A stretch of 48,538 nucleotides of DNA from Ignavibacteria bacterium (GTDB lineage Bacteria > Bacteroidota > Ignavibacteria > Tepidaquicellales > Tepidaquicellaceae): positions 1 to 48,538 of the forward strand of contig JAIBBK010000042.1 of the NCBI GenBank assembly GCA_019694675.1, in the 5' to 3' direction. Shown piece by piece: positions 35,150 through 44,220 of this stretch. A program made the translations under genes and the position numbers. The stretch's first letter is position 1, and every line of letters begins with the position of its first letter. The notes beneath the pieces are model-generated. The model ran no database searches, had not been told where the DNA came from, and saw only the letters and a list, made by a program, of their open reading frames with translations.

Positions 35150-35236
35150 GTGGCTCAAAATATTCAATAACCATCAAACTTTCATTAGATTAAATCACTT
35201 CTGCGGCAATTCAATTCAACTTGTGCCGGCGGCAAT

Positions 35237-36190
35237 TCAGCTTTCCTTCCTTACATGTTCGAGAAAATACCTGTGTTTTCTTATCCTGTACTGATCGTTT
35301 TTGCCGGCGAGTTTGAGAATGCTTTCGGAAAAAAGTATCAATCTTGAATTGAGTGTAGCAAGGACCTTCAGTGCCACGTACTTCCCTTGCGAATAATGCT
35401 TCCTGAAGAAAGTCAGCATTCCCAAGATGAACCTTCCGTATACCCAGTAGTCATCCTCCCTCTTAAAGCTGCTTCCACCGAGATGAGTAACTCTCAAGGA
35501 AGTGTCAACTGCAAGAGGGCGAATCTCCGACATCCTGTAGCTCAGGTCAACATCTTCAAAGAATAGTCTGAATGCGGGGTCCATGAGTCCGGTCTTCTGA
35601 AAGAGTTCATAAGTTGTAAAGTAGAATGCGCACGGAAGCTGTTCGGCGGTTTCAAGCTTTCCGGAATTCTCGTCAATACTTCCGTTGTGAAGATACTTTC
35701 CCCGAAGTCCTTCCGACCGGCTGAAGAGTTTCGCGAACAGGGAGTAGAAACAAACGAACTGAATTATTCCGGGATATCTCTGAAAGTAATCCCGCTGAAA
35801 TTTCCCGTCAGTTCCGATAAGCAGAGGCGACAAAGCACCGAAGCCGGAAGTGCGAAGCGAGTTCTTCAGGATTTCAAAGCACGGCATTGTGAATATTATG
35901 TCAGGGTTCATTATAAGAATGAACTCTCCGCGCGCACGACTGAATCCGATATTGTTTGCTTCGGAGAAACTCACTTTTTCCGTATTGAATATATTGCTGA
36001 CATTGGGAAAGCGATTTGCCAGTTGTCCGGCGATCTCTCTTGAATTGTCCGGAGAATTGTTGTCAACTATGATCAGTTCGAACTTTGCCGGGTCTTCAGT
36101 ATTGTAAAGTGATTCAATGCATTCCCGCATGACGTCACCTGTGTTATAGTTAACAACAATGACCGAAACAAGGCCGCCCACAGTATTCAT
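35237..36190 (-). CDS. Family 2 glycosyltransferase (rhamnosyltransferase-like)
   Basis: A 317-residue GT-A transferase. The N-terminal nucleotide-sugar site reads 'VSVIVVNYNTGDVMRECIES' and 'LIIVDNNSPDNS', and the metal-binding motif is in 'FILIMNPDIIF' (NPD in place of DxD, as in the WbbL rhamnosyltransferase branch). The C-terminal part carries 'FFEDVDLSYRM', typical of this branch. It probably adds a sugar to a lipid-linked glycan at the inner membrane. The start overlaps the stop of the next glycosyltransferase gene by four bases. Confidence 0.9.
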   Translation of the reverse strand: MNTVGGLVSVIVVNYNTGDVMRECIESLYNTEDPAKFELIIVDNNSPDNSREIAGQLANRFPNVSNIFNTEKVSFSEANNIGFSRARGEFILIMNPDIIFTMPCFEILKNSLRTSGFGALSPLLIGTDGKFQRDYFQRYPGIIQFVCFYSLFAKLFSRSEGLRGKYLHNGSIDENSGKLETAEQLPCAFYFTTYELFQKTGLMDPAFRLFFEDVDLSYRMSEIRPLAVDTSLRVTHLGGSSFKREDDYWVYGRFILGMLTFFRKHYSQGKYVALKVLATLNSRLILFSESILKLAGKNDQYRIRKHRYFLEHVRKES

Positions 36191-37251
36191 GCGGATAACA
36201 CCTTTAAGAAACGATCAACCGACCTGTTCCAGTCAAGATTAGAGCGCACAGATTTAACGGCTTCATCCGAGATCCGGCAAAGAGCGGTACTGTCTGCAAG
36301 CAGTTGTTCCACAGCTTCTGAAAAAGCTTCGGGAGAGAATTTGTCGGGGATGACGGCGGATATTCCGTTCACCGCATAATCAGGAAATGCTCCTGCGTTC
36401 GTACCCACAACCGCACAGCCGCAGGCCATTGCTTCTGCAGGCGGAAGTCCGAAGCCTTCATGTGTGCTGGTGTAGAGGAAAATGTCGGAGCTTCTGTAAA
36501 GCTCTGCTATTTCGTTGTCTGAAGGGTTTTGAGTAAATCCTATAAAGCCGGGCATTTCATGATACCTGCCTGTGCCGAATGCTCTGAACTTCACATCCGG
36601 AAATTTTTGGTGAATAAGTTTTGCTGTCTCAACGGCAAGCGCAGTATTCTTATTGCTCAGCGGATGATCAACAAACAGGACTGAACCGGATCCTGAACTT
36701 TTACTCTGGCCGGGATTGAACACGCCGAAATCAATTCCGTTTGGTATAACGGTGGAATCCGAACCGAACTTCTCCGACAGCAAAGTCTGCAGATACTTTG
36801 AGACCGTGATCCTTTCCATCGGAAACCTGTAACTGTCATCAACATGCTTGACGCTTGAATTCCAGACTTCGTAGTCCTGAATCAGATATGTTTTTTTGCC
36901 CTTGGATTCATTCAGCCGGGCAACCGGATAAGAGCTTGTCCATGAAGTTGCGATCACGGCATCGGCATTACGGATGGTTGAATTCTTCAACCGCCAAAGA
37001 TACTTTATCTCAAAGTCATAGCGGTAGATGTCGTCAGGTGGTTTGAAGCTTCTTTTTCTGAACTCATGCACCTTTGCTATCTGATATTTTATGAAGTGCC
37101 TTCGGATCTGTCCTTTGTAAGGATAGAACGGAATCACAGGAGTGTACATCATAACGTCATGGCCTGCAGAGGCAAATCTGTTCGCATATTCGAATATTAC
37201 TCTCATGCCTCCTGTGCGCGCAAGCTCAGGAACAACGAAGTTGATCACCAT
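36187..37251 (-). CDS. Family 4 (GT-B) glycosyltransferase
   Basis: A 354-residue GT-B transferase. The C-terminal donor domain shows 'STVIPNGIDFGVFNP' and the E-x7-E type motif 'THEGFGLPPAEAMACGCAVV'. The N-terminal acceptor domain opens with 'FVVPELARTGGMRVIFEYAN'. The donor and acceptor are unknown. It overlaps the flippase-fusion gene upstream (7 bp) and the family 2 transferase gene downstream (4 bp), a tight operon that points to one shared surface glycan. Confidence 0.91.
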   Translation of the reverse strand: MVINFVVPELARTGGMRVIFEYANRFASAGHDVMMYTPVIPFYPYKGQIRRHFIKYQIAKVHEFRKRSFKPPDDIYRYDFEIKYLWRLKNSTIRNADAVIATSWTSSYPVARLNESKGKKTYLIQDYEVWNSSVKHVDDSYRFPMERITVSKYLQTLLSEKFGSDSTVIPNGIDFGVFNPGQSKSSGSGSVLFVDHPLSNKNTALAVETAKLIHQKFPDVKFRAFGTGRYHEMPGFIGFTQNPSDNEIAELYRSSDIFLYTSTHEGFGLPPAEAMACGCAVVGTNAGAFPDYAVNGISAVIPDKFSPEAFSEAVEQLLADSTALCRISDEAVKSVRSNLDWNRSVDRFLKVLSA

Positions 37252-39641
37252 GACGGCGTTTGCCTTGATAAACTGTCTATCTTCAGGAGAATTCTTCTGT
37301 ATGAAACGAGATTCTTCAGTGAAGTACGCAATCGGTATCCCGCAGGATTGCCCTTCTTGTAATCGGAGTATTTTTCATCGAAGACTGCCTTATACTCCTT
37401 ATTATGATAATCTCCTGTCGCATGATAGACCTTGACACCTTCAAGAATTCCGTATTTGTATCCCTTATTCTTGATCCTATTCACATAGTCGCCGTCTTCA
37501 GCGAAGAAAATGCGGTCGCTGAAAGTTAGCAGTTTGCCGACGTCTTCATAAACCTTCCGCGAGATCATGAAGCACCAGCCGCCGGTGGGACCGACCAACA
37601 ACCGTATTCCGTTTCCGTAGTCTTCCGTCATATACATTTCAGGGGGATGCTTTGCGCCTGTCGTCGTTTCGTCTGAGACAACATCGGTTGCCAGATATCC
37701 CATGCCCGGAACAGTGCGGTATGCCCTGATCATTTCATAGAGCCAGTTCGTTGGAAAACTGATCACGTCGTCGTCTATCCCGACAATGAATTCTCCTGTT
37801 GAAATTTCAGCCGCCTGCGACTTTGCATTTGTCCCGCGGTTGACGGAGTTCTTCACCACCTTGATCCATGCATTTCCGGCGCTGAGTTCATCAAGATATT
37901 CAGAAGTGCCGTCTTCGGATGCATTATCTATGATGATAAGCTCGCAGTTGAAGTCCCTTATGCCCGGCAGAAGGGAATCAATGCACTTCTTCAGCATGCC
38001 AAGCCTGCCGTGAGTTACGATGAAGAGACTTATCTTTTCGCCTGAGTACTCCGCGGGAGAAGAGGCTTCGCTTCTGAGGAGTTTCCTCACCGGAATCAAT
38101 CTGCTCATGATCTTTGATATCATCACTTTGTCATTGAAGGAAAGATAATGAGTCATGTGAACTGATACTGCAAACACTGCAATGAAGACTGCAAGGGCCG
38201 CGGCAAGATAAGCGGCATTCTCAGCACGTCCGGCAGGTGTATGGATGAGACGCGCTGCGATGTAGTAAGCCGCAAAAGACACTATGCCTGCATTTGCAGC
38301 GGATGAAAACGGTACCATGTATGTGCCGGACAGCATTTTCATTACATCTCTGCCGTAATGATTTGCCGAACGGAAATAGACGTAAGATGAAGCGATCAGT
38401 GTGGACAGAACGCTTCCGAGCGCGGCGCCGAGTATTCCGTAATATTTTATAAGGAGAAAACTCAGAACAATGTTGAATGCGAGATTGATTATGCCTTCAT
38501 GCATCTGATATCTCGGGTCGCCCGTATTCGGAATCACGGAATTGCCCGGCGCTGAAAACGCCATGTTGAACAGTTGTCCGGCCGCAAGCACTTTAAGTAT
38601 GTCTGCCGACAGTCCGAAGCCTTCACCCATCCATGTATTGATGATGAGATCTGAAAATGCGAAGATGAATACGAATACCGGAGCGGCCGCAAGGGTCAGG
38701 TATCTTGAAGATGCCTCAAACAGGTTGGCAAGTTTGCGCTCTTCATTCCTTGCTTTCAGACTTGCCGCCACGGGAGCGATCTGAGGAATTATCTGAAACG
38801 GTATCAGCCGGCCCGTGCGTGATATACGCGATGCAATATTGAAGTAGGTTACATTGCCAAGGCTTGTGAAGTGTGCGAGCAGGAATTCGTCATACTTTTC
38901 AGAGGCAAATGTCGCAAGCTTAGAGATCTGCATTTGCGAACCAAATTTCATCATCTCCTTCAGAGAAGCAGACTTTACCGATGCAGGTGAAATGCGCAGT
39001 CCCGGCATGAGCCTGAAAGCAGCAACCGAATTAAACACCGATACTGCCGCCGCAGTGAAAAGCTGAGCCGCAACAATTCCTGTAAGGCCGAAACCGTTGT
39101 AGAGCGCCGTGACCGTCAGCACAAAATTCAGGAATGCACCTGCAATACCGGATGCAGAAGTGATGTACATCTTCTGCATGCTTATGAGTGCAGAAGAGAA
39201 AATTGCAAAGACCGAGTTGACGAGAAAGATCAGAAGTCCAAGGTTATAGACTGTTACGGAGATCTCTCTGAAGCTTTCGGGAATATTCAGAACCGAAAGA
39301 AGACTTTCTCTCAGCAGTAAACCCGCACCGCAGATAACAATTGAGAACAGAGCATAGAAGAACAGCCCTGCATTGAAAGTTGAAGTCAGGTTCTCCCTGT
39401 CGTTGTTTTCAAAATGCCTGGAAAGGAATACAACGAATGATGAAGAAATGCTGAGATCGAACAGCCCGAACACGGTAATGAAGCCGAGCACAAGCGCATA
39501 GATCCCGAACTGTTCCTCTCCGATCTTCGAAACGATGAGAGGAGTCAGTATCAGAGGAAAGAGGAATGTGACAAGCTGAAGGGCAACCTGGTAGAAAGAA
39601 TTTCTTATCACCCTTTCTGTCAGCGGACTCTTATTATCCAT
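37245..39641 (-). CDS. Flippase (Wzx-like, MOP superfamily) fused to a family 2 glycosyltransferase
   Basis: A 798-residue two-part protein. Residues 1-500 form a polysaccharide flippase with about 12-14 membrane helices, opening with 'RVIRNSFYQVALQLVTFLFP' and having 'EEQFGIYALVLGFITVFGLF' as in Wzx/RfbX. From about residue 530 a complete GT-A family 2 domain follows: 'ISLFIVTHGRLGMLKKCIDS', 'CELIIIDNASEDGTSEYL', the metal motif 'GIDDDV' (about 620) and 'FAEDGDYVNRI'. The frame is continuous across the join, with no stop or start in the linker that would suggest two genes. Flippase and transferase are normally separate proteins. The fusion would put a cytoplasmic transferase next to the lipid-linked sugar before it is flipped. 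Confidence 0.9.
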   Translation of the reverse strand: MDNKSPLTERVIRNSFYQVALQLVTFLFPLILTPLIVSKIGEEQFGIYALVLGFITVFGLFDLSISSSFVVFLSRHFENNDRENLTSTFNAGLFFYALFSIVICGAGLLLRESLLSVLNIPESFREISVTVYNLGLLIFLVNSVFAIFSSALISMQKMYITSASGIAGAFLNFVLTVTALYNGFGLTGIVAAQLFTAAAVSVFNSVAAFRLMPGLRISPASVKSASLKEMMKFGSQMQISKLATFASEKYDEFLLAHFTSLGNVTYFNIASRISRTGRLIPFQIIPQIAPVAASLKARNEERKLANLFEASSRYLTLAAAPVFVFIFAFSDLIINTWMGEGFGLSADILKVLAAGQLFNMAFSAPGNSVIPNTGDPRYQMHEGIINLAFNIVLSFLLIKYYGILGAALGSVLSTLIASSYVYFRSANHYGRDVMKMLSGTYMVPFSSAANAGIVSFAAYYIAARLIHTPAGRAENAAYLAAALAVFIAVFAVSVHMTHYLSFNDKVMISKIMSRLIPVRKLLRSEASSPAEYSGEKISLFIVTHGRLGMLKKCIDSLLPGIRDFNCELIIIDNASEDGTSEYLDELSAGNAWIKVVKNSVNRGTNAKSQAAEISTGEFIVGIDDDVISFPTNWLYEMIRAYRTVPGMGYLATDVVSDETTTGAKHPPEMYMTEDYGNGIRLLVGPTGGWCFMISRKVYEDVGKLLTFSDRIFFAEDGDYVNRIKNKGYKYGILEGVKVYHATGDYHNKEYKAVFDEKYSDYKKGNPAGYRLRTSLKNLVSYRRILLKIDSLSRQTPSW

Positions 39642-39673
39642 TTGCGGATTGAATGTGAGGTGCGGGCCTTATG

Positions 39674-40678
39674 TCAGCCGTCGCTTCGTGGCTGTCTGTA
39701 TGCAATCGTGGCGTTGTAAAACATCATCTGTATGTCGTACCTGAGCTTTTCGATCTCTCTCTTATAGCTGAGCTGTTGAGAGCCGTAGGTGTTCTTGTAC
39801 TGATTCTTGCGCAGAGCCAGGATGGTTGCCTTTTTTACATAGTCTTTCTGGTCAACGCCTTCAGGACACCATCCGTATCTGAATCTTCTTGAGACAAACG
39901 GAAGATAATTGAGATGGTCAGCGGGAATGAGTCCGAGCCTGGCCTCGTCCTGAAGCTCCCTAAGTATCGTCTTCCCTTCGAAGTACACGGAGATCTGAAA
40001 GATTGCAAAGAGAGTGAACATGTACATTACAAGAAAGAGGAATCCGAAGACCGTAGTGTCTTCAAAGCTCACTGCAAGGTTCCATGCAAAGTGAAGGAAC
40101 ACGGCAAGAAAGAATCCGATCGGAACAAGTATGACTTTCAGAATGAAGGGCTTGAACTTGGCGTAGCCGATGAAAGCGCCGAACGTTGCGGTAGCCATGC
40201 AGTGCATGACGGCCGAGAAGAGAGTCCTGATCACAACGATAGTAAGCCATGTCACCGGTGTGGTGCCGTATGTAAGGAAGTACATGAAATTCTCGGTCAT
40301 TCCGAAACCAAGTCCGATCGCGCCGCCGAGCACTGCTCCGTCAACGCCGCCGTCGAACCTCTTGCTCATGGAAACAAGCATGAGGAACATACCCTTGGTG
40401 AACTCCTCAACCAAAGGCGCAGTGATTATCGCGCCGGAAAGATTGATGAGCTCATTCGGATTGTCGTCTGCAACGGCACGAAGGATCTCGTTGAGCGGAA
40501 GCTGAAAGATGATACTGCCGATAACTCCAAGCATTACAGCCCCCGTTGCTCCCCAGAAGAAATTCAGGAGTACGAACCAAAACGGTTCGCGCTCGTACCT
40601 GTCGAGGAACCAGATGATCAGGAGGTACACGAACATCGGCACAACTGCCGCTACAAGCGAAGCAAAAGCCAGAAACAA
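39674..40678 (-). CDS. PrsW-family intramembrane metalloprotease
   Basis: A 334-residue membrane protein with the PrsW/CPBP-like signatures: 'APLVEEFTKG' (EExxK), 'GLGFGMTENFMYFLTYG' (ExxxN-type), and histidines in 'FSAVMHCMATATFGA' and 'AVFLHFAWNLA'. About eight helices precede a soluble C-terminal tail of about 90 residues ('PFVSRRFRYGWCPEGVDQKD'). PrsW of Bacillus cuts the anti-sigma factor RsiW, but the substrate here is unknown. The start is probably TTG at 40678, as no better codon is near. It lies between the biotin carrier gene (34 bp) and the flippase fusion gene (32 bp) on the same strand. Confidence 0.88.
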   Translation of the reverse strand: MFLAFASLVAAVVPMFVYLLIIWFLDRYEREPFWFVLLNFFWGATGAVMLGVIGSIIFQLPLNEILRAVADDNPNELINLSGAIITAPLVEEFTKGMFLMLVSMSKRFDGGVDGAVLGGAIGLGFGMTENFMYFLTYGTTPVTWLTIVVIRTLFSAVMHCMATATFGAFIGYAKFKPFILKVILVPIGFFLAVFLHFAWNLAVSFEDTTVFGFLFLVMYMFTLFAIFQISVYFEGKTILRELQDEARLGLIPADHLNYLPFVSRRFRYGWCPEGVDQKDYVKKATILALRKNQYKNTYGSQQLSYKREIEKLRYDIQMMFYNATIAYRQPRSDG

Positions 40679-40712
40679 TTATACTGCAGTTTAGTTACGG
40701 AAATATTCCCGG

Positions 40713-41219
40713 TCACTCAAGCATTATGAGAAGCTCATTCTTTTCAACCGAACTCAGGGGCTCCACATTTATCTTTTTGATCACGCAGTCTTTCTGAGCT
40801 TTGATCTCGTTCTCCATTTTCATGGCTTCAAGCACAAACAAGACCTCGCCCTTCTTGACCTGCTGTCCTTCCTTTACATTCAGTTTCTTTATTATGCCCG
40901 GCATCGGCGAATAAACTTCCTTCTTGACCTTCGAATCACCCTTACTGCCTGCAAGCTTTTCCACAAGCAGGTCAAGCTCGCTTTTGCATGACAGCCGAAT
41001 CACATCGGAGTCAATGTTCACTTCAAGAAGTTCGTCATCATCTTCAACGCATGTGAGATAGAAGTTCTCATTGTTGACCCTGAGTATCATTACATCCGGC
41101 GTCAGGAATTTCACGTCATAGTCATACTCAACACCGTTTACAACCGCCTTTGATGCGGATACAAGTTCAGTCTCCGCGCTGATCCCTGAATTCTCTATCT
41201 TTGTTATGTATTTTTTCAT
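40713..41219 (-). CDS. Biotin carboxyl carrier protein (acyl-CoA or pyruvate carboxylase type)
   Basis: A 168-residue biotin carrier. The C-terminal biotinyl domain has the target lysine in 'FVLEAMKMENEIKAQ' (about K134) after 'VYSPMPGIIKKLNVKEGQQV'. The N-terminal 90 residues are a beta-rich region as in the C-terminal part of acyl-CoA carboxylase alpha chains. The ATG at 41219 overlaps the biotin carboxylase stop by four bases (ATGA); a GTG at 41249 is less likely. The carboxyltransferase subunit is not in the window, so the acceptor (acetyl-, propionyl-CoA or pyruvate) is open. Confidence 0.92.
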   Translation of the reverse strand: MKKYITKIENSGISAETELVSASKAVVNGVEYDYDVKFLTPDVMILRVNNENFYLTCVEDDDELLEVNIDSDVIRLSCKSELDLLVEKLAGSKGDSKVKKEVYSPMPGIIKKLNVKEGQQVKKGEVLFVLEAMKMENEIKAQKDCVIKKINVEPLSSVEKNELLIMLE

Positions 41220-42721
41220 CTGAAACTCTCCGTTATTCTTTTTGCCCACAGGTTTCCGGCTCTTCCGTTTTTGGAAACTGCGGCCTTCAAATCGGCTGTC
41301 TTACTTCCTTTGTAAAGTGCGGATGCTAGCGCAACTGCCGCAAGCTTGCTTCCTGCAAGGGAGTCATTGGATTTCTCTCTCTTCAGAAATTCCGTTTCAA
41401 TGAACTGCGTATGGTAATTTCCTTTGATGAACTCATCGCATTCAAGCAGGCTTAAGAGGAACGGAATGTTCGTCTTGATGCCCACAATCTTATACTGCTT
41501 GAGCGACCGCTTCATCTTGTCAATTGCGGTTACGCGGTCATCACCGTGCGAGACAAGCTTTGAGATCATCGGATCATAGTAAACCGAGATCTCATCTCCC
41601 TGCTCGATCCCCGTATCTTCCCTCATGCCGTTGCCGAGGAACCTGTTCATATATCTGATCTTGCCCGTTGACGGCATGAAATTGTTCTCCGAATCTTCCG
41701 CGCAGATCCTGCATTCTATCGTGTGGCCGGTGAAAGTGACATCTTCCTGTTTCAGACTGAGCTTTTCGCCGCATGCTATACGGAACTGCTCCTTCACAAG
41801 GTCGAGGCCTGTGCGAAGTTCTGTGATCGGATGTTCGACCTGCAGTCTAGTGTTCACTTCGAGGAAATAGAATTTGTTGTCTTTGTCGACAATGAATTCC
41901 ACAGTGCCTGCATTCGAATAACCTGCCGCCTTCACGATCCTCTTGGCGCATTCGCCCATCTCGTTGCGGAGATCTTCATTCACGATCACGGACGGAGTCT
42001 CTTCGATTATTTTCTGATGGCGCCTTTGCATGGAGCATTCCCTTTCGCCGAGATGGATCACATTGCCGTGCTCATCTGCAAGTATCTGAAATTCGATGTG
42101 GCGGGGTGATTCAATGTACTTCTCAATGAAAACGCTGTCGTCGCCGAAGGATGATTTTGCTTCGCTCTGAGCTGTCCTCAGTGCGCTTTCAATGTCTGCT
42201 TCTTCACGGACTATCCTCATGCCTTTGCCGCCGCCTCCGGCGGAAGCCTTTATCAACACGGGATATCCGATCTCTTTTGCGATGGTCTTGATCTGCCCCA
42301 TGTCCTGAAGCGGTTTTTCCGTGCCCGGAACCACAGGGACCTTGTTGGTTATGGCAAGCGTCTTTGCTTCAGTTTTGCTTCCTAATAAGTCGATTGACTT
42401 ATGGCTTGCCCCGATGAATTTGATTCCGTTGTCTTCGCACATCTTTGCGAAGAAACCCCTTTCAGAAAGGAACCCGTAGCCCGGGTGTATTCCTTCAGCT
42501 CCCGTTGACTTTGCGATCTCAATGATCTTGTCTGCCAGGAGGTAGCTTTGTGATGACGGCGGTTCGCCGATCCTGTATGCTTCGTCAGCAAGTTTTGTGA
42601 AGAGTGAATATCTGTCAAAGTCGGAATAAATCGCTACTGTCTTTATTCCCATCTCTCGCGCAGTCGTCATTATTCTGACTGCAATCTCGCCTCTGTTTGC
42701 AATTAATATTTTCTTAAACAC
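41216..42721 (-). CDS. accC: Biotin carboxylase subunit
   Basis: A 501-residue ATP-grasp enzyme that carboxylates biotin using bicarbonate and ATP. It opens with 'FKKILIANRGEIAVRIMTTA' (GTG start), has the glycine-rich ATP loop 'LIKASAGGGGKGMRIV', the biotin/bicarbonate site 'FLEVNTRLQVEHPITE', and 'ECSMQRRHQKIIEETPS'. It is longer than the stand-alone E. coli AccC (449), with about 50 extra C-terminal residues, as seen in propionyl-CoA or 3-methylcrotonyl-CoA carboxylase alpha chains that have been split from their carrier. The biotin carrier gene follows in a four-base overlap. I give the symbol for the activity; the complex could be other than acetyl-CoA carboxylase. Confidence 0.93.
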   Translation of the reverse strand: MFKKILIANRGEIAVRIMTTAREMGIKTVAIYSDFDRYSLFTKLADEAYRIGEPPSSQSYLLADKIIEIAKSTGAEGIHPGYGFLSERGFFAKMCEDNGIKFIGASHKSIDLLGSKTEAKTLAITNKVPVVPGTEKPLQDMGQIKTIAKEIGYPVLIKASAGGGGKGMRIVREEADIESALRTAQSEAKSSFGDDSVFIEKYIESPRHIEFQILADEHGNVIHLGERECSMQRRHQKIIEETPSVIVNEDLRNEMGECAKRIVKAAGYSNAGTVEFIVDKDNKFYFLEVNTRLQVEHPITELRTGLDLVKEQFRIACGEKLSLKQEDVTFTGHTIECRICAEDSENNFMPSTGKIRYMNRFLGNGMREDTGIEQGDEISVYYDPMISKLVSHGDDRVTAIDKMKRSLKQYKIVGIKTNIPFLLSLLECDEFIKGNYHTQFIETEFLKREKSNDSLAGSKLAAVALASALYKGSKTADLKAAVSKNGRAGNLWAKRITESFR

Positions 42722-42862
42722 GTGTCTTATGATTTAGTTACTAAGTAAGTTACCAAATGGAGCGCTATTATTAAAGGAACTTGCTCATGCCGTCGCTCAT
42801 TGTAACACGCACCATTGCTGAAAAATACGGGCCGGTTCATGTTCAGTGAGCTCTCTTACTAA

Positions 42863-42894
42863 CTTGATAAAAGCATAGAGTAAAGCTAATTTTG
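42863..42894 (+). promoter_or_regulatory. Bacteroidetes-type promoter of gdhA
   Basis: CTTG (42863-42866), 20 bases, then TAATTTTG (42887-42894), close to TTTG-N19-21-TAnnTTTG. It predicts transcription from about 42901 and a leader of about 35 bases before the gdhA ATG at 42936. Confidence 0.55.
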
Positions 42895-42935
42895 AACGAA
42901 ACCAATTTTCCTAACAACTTAACCTACACATAATA

Positions 42936-44219
42936 ATGCCTGAAGAGTATAAAGAGCCTGCTCCTTACAGGAAGGGAGAGCCCAATCCTTTTGATTCGAT
43001 GATGATCAGATTCGACAAGGCTTGTGCACTTTACAAGCTTGACGAAGGATTGTATAACTATCTTAAGAATCCGATCAAGCAGGTTATCGTTTCGATCCCA
43101 GTTACAATGGATAACGGTAAGCTTGAAGTTTTTGAAGGTTACAGAGTAATACACGACAATATCCTCGGCCCGTCAAAGGGCGGAGTCAGATATGCTCCGG
43201 ATGTTGACCTTGATGAAGTGAAAGCTCTTGCATCATGGATGACGTGGAAATGCGCTATTGCAAACATCCCATTCGGCGGTGCTAAGGGCGCCGTAAAATG
43301 CGATCCTTCGGTTCTTTCGCAGAGGGAACTTGAGATGATAACGCGACGATACACTGTGAATATGCTTGAGGTTTTCGGACCGGATTCAGATATCCCGGCA
43401 CCCGACATGAATACCAATGAACAGATCATGGCCTGGATAATGGATACATACAGCATGCACAAGAAGGAGACAGTTACAGGAGTGGTAACCGGAAAGCCGA
43501 TCATAATCGGAGGATCAAGAGGAAGGAGAGAAGCGACAGGAAGGGGAGTTATGATCGCAACCATGGCGGCTCTCAAGACGCAATCAATTGATCCTGCAAC
43601 GACAACTGCTGTCATTCAGGGATTCGGAAACGTTGGATCTGTAAGCGCCGAACTCCTGAGTGAAAAAGGCGTGAAGATACTTGCCGTCAGCGACATATCG
43701 GGCGGATATTACAATGCCAACGGAATTGATGTCAAGAAGGCAATTGAACATATTAACAGCCACAAAACACTTGAAGGGGCAAATCTCGGTGACAAAGTCA
43801 CTAACGAAGATCTTCTTGAGATCCAGTGCGACATTCTGGTTCCTGCGGCGAAGGAAGATCAGATCACAGGAGAAAATGCCGGCAAGATCAAGGCAAAGCT
43901 GATAGTTGAAGGAGCCAACGGACCGATTTCTGCAGATGCGGATGACATTCTGTTTGACAAGGGTATCCGTGTAATCCCGGATATACTTGCAAACTCGGGC
44001 GGTGTGATTGTTTCCTACTTCGAATGGGTACAGGACAGGATCGGTTATTTCTGGGATGAGGACGATGTTAACCACAGACTGAACAGGATGATGACGGAAG
44101 CATTCAATAATGTTTACAACACTGCCATGCAGTACAACACGAGCTTCAGACTCGGAGCATACATCTATTCAATAGACAAGGTCTCCAAGGTCCTCAAGCT
44201 CAGAGGCATTTACGGATAG
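42936..44219 (+). CDS. gdhA: Glutamate dehydrogenase (Glu/Leu/Phe/Val family)
   Basis: A 427-residue hexameric-type dehydrogenase that interconverts glutamate and 2-oxoglutarate plus ammonia. The catalytic lysine lies in 'IPFGGAKGAVKCDP', the substrate motif is 'GPDSDIPAPDMNTNEQIMAW', and the NAD(P) fold shows 'VIQGFGNVGSVSAELL'. The GNVG glycine pattern is common to NAD- and dual-cofactor forms. The strand direction turns here: accC lies divergently upstream, and the gap of 214 bp contains the promoter noted above. A one-base gap joins it to the next gene. Confidence 0.95.
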   Translation: MPEEYKEPAPYRKGEPNPFDSMMIRFDKACALYKLDEGLYNYLKNPIKQVIVSIPVTMDNGKLEVFEGYRVIHDNILGPSKGGVRYAPDVDLDEVKALASWMTWKCAIANIPFGGAKGAVKCDPSVLSQRELEMITRRYTVNMLEVFGPDSDIPAPDMNTNEQIMAWIMDTYSMHKKETVTGVVTGKPIIIGGSRGRREATGRGVMIATMAALKTQSIDPATTTAVIQGFGNVGSVSAELLSEKGVKILAVSDISGGYYNANGIDVKKAIEHINSHKTLEGANLGDKVTNEDLLEIQCDILVPAAKEDQITGENAGKIKAKLIVEGANGPISADADDILFDKGIRVIPDILANSGGVIVSYFEWVQDRIGYFWDEDDVNHRLNRMMTEAFNNVYNTAMQYNTSFRLGAYIYSIDKVSKVLKLRGIYG

Positions 44220-44220
44220 A

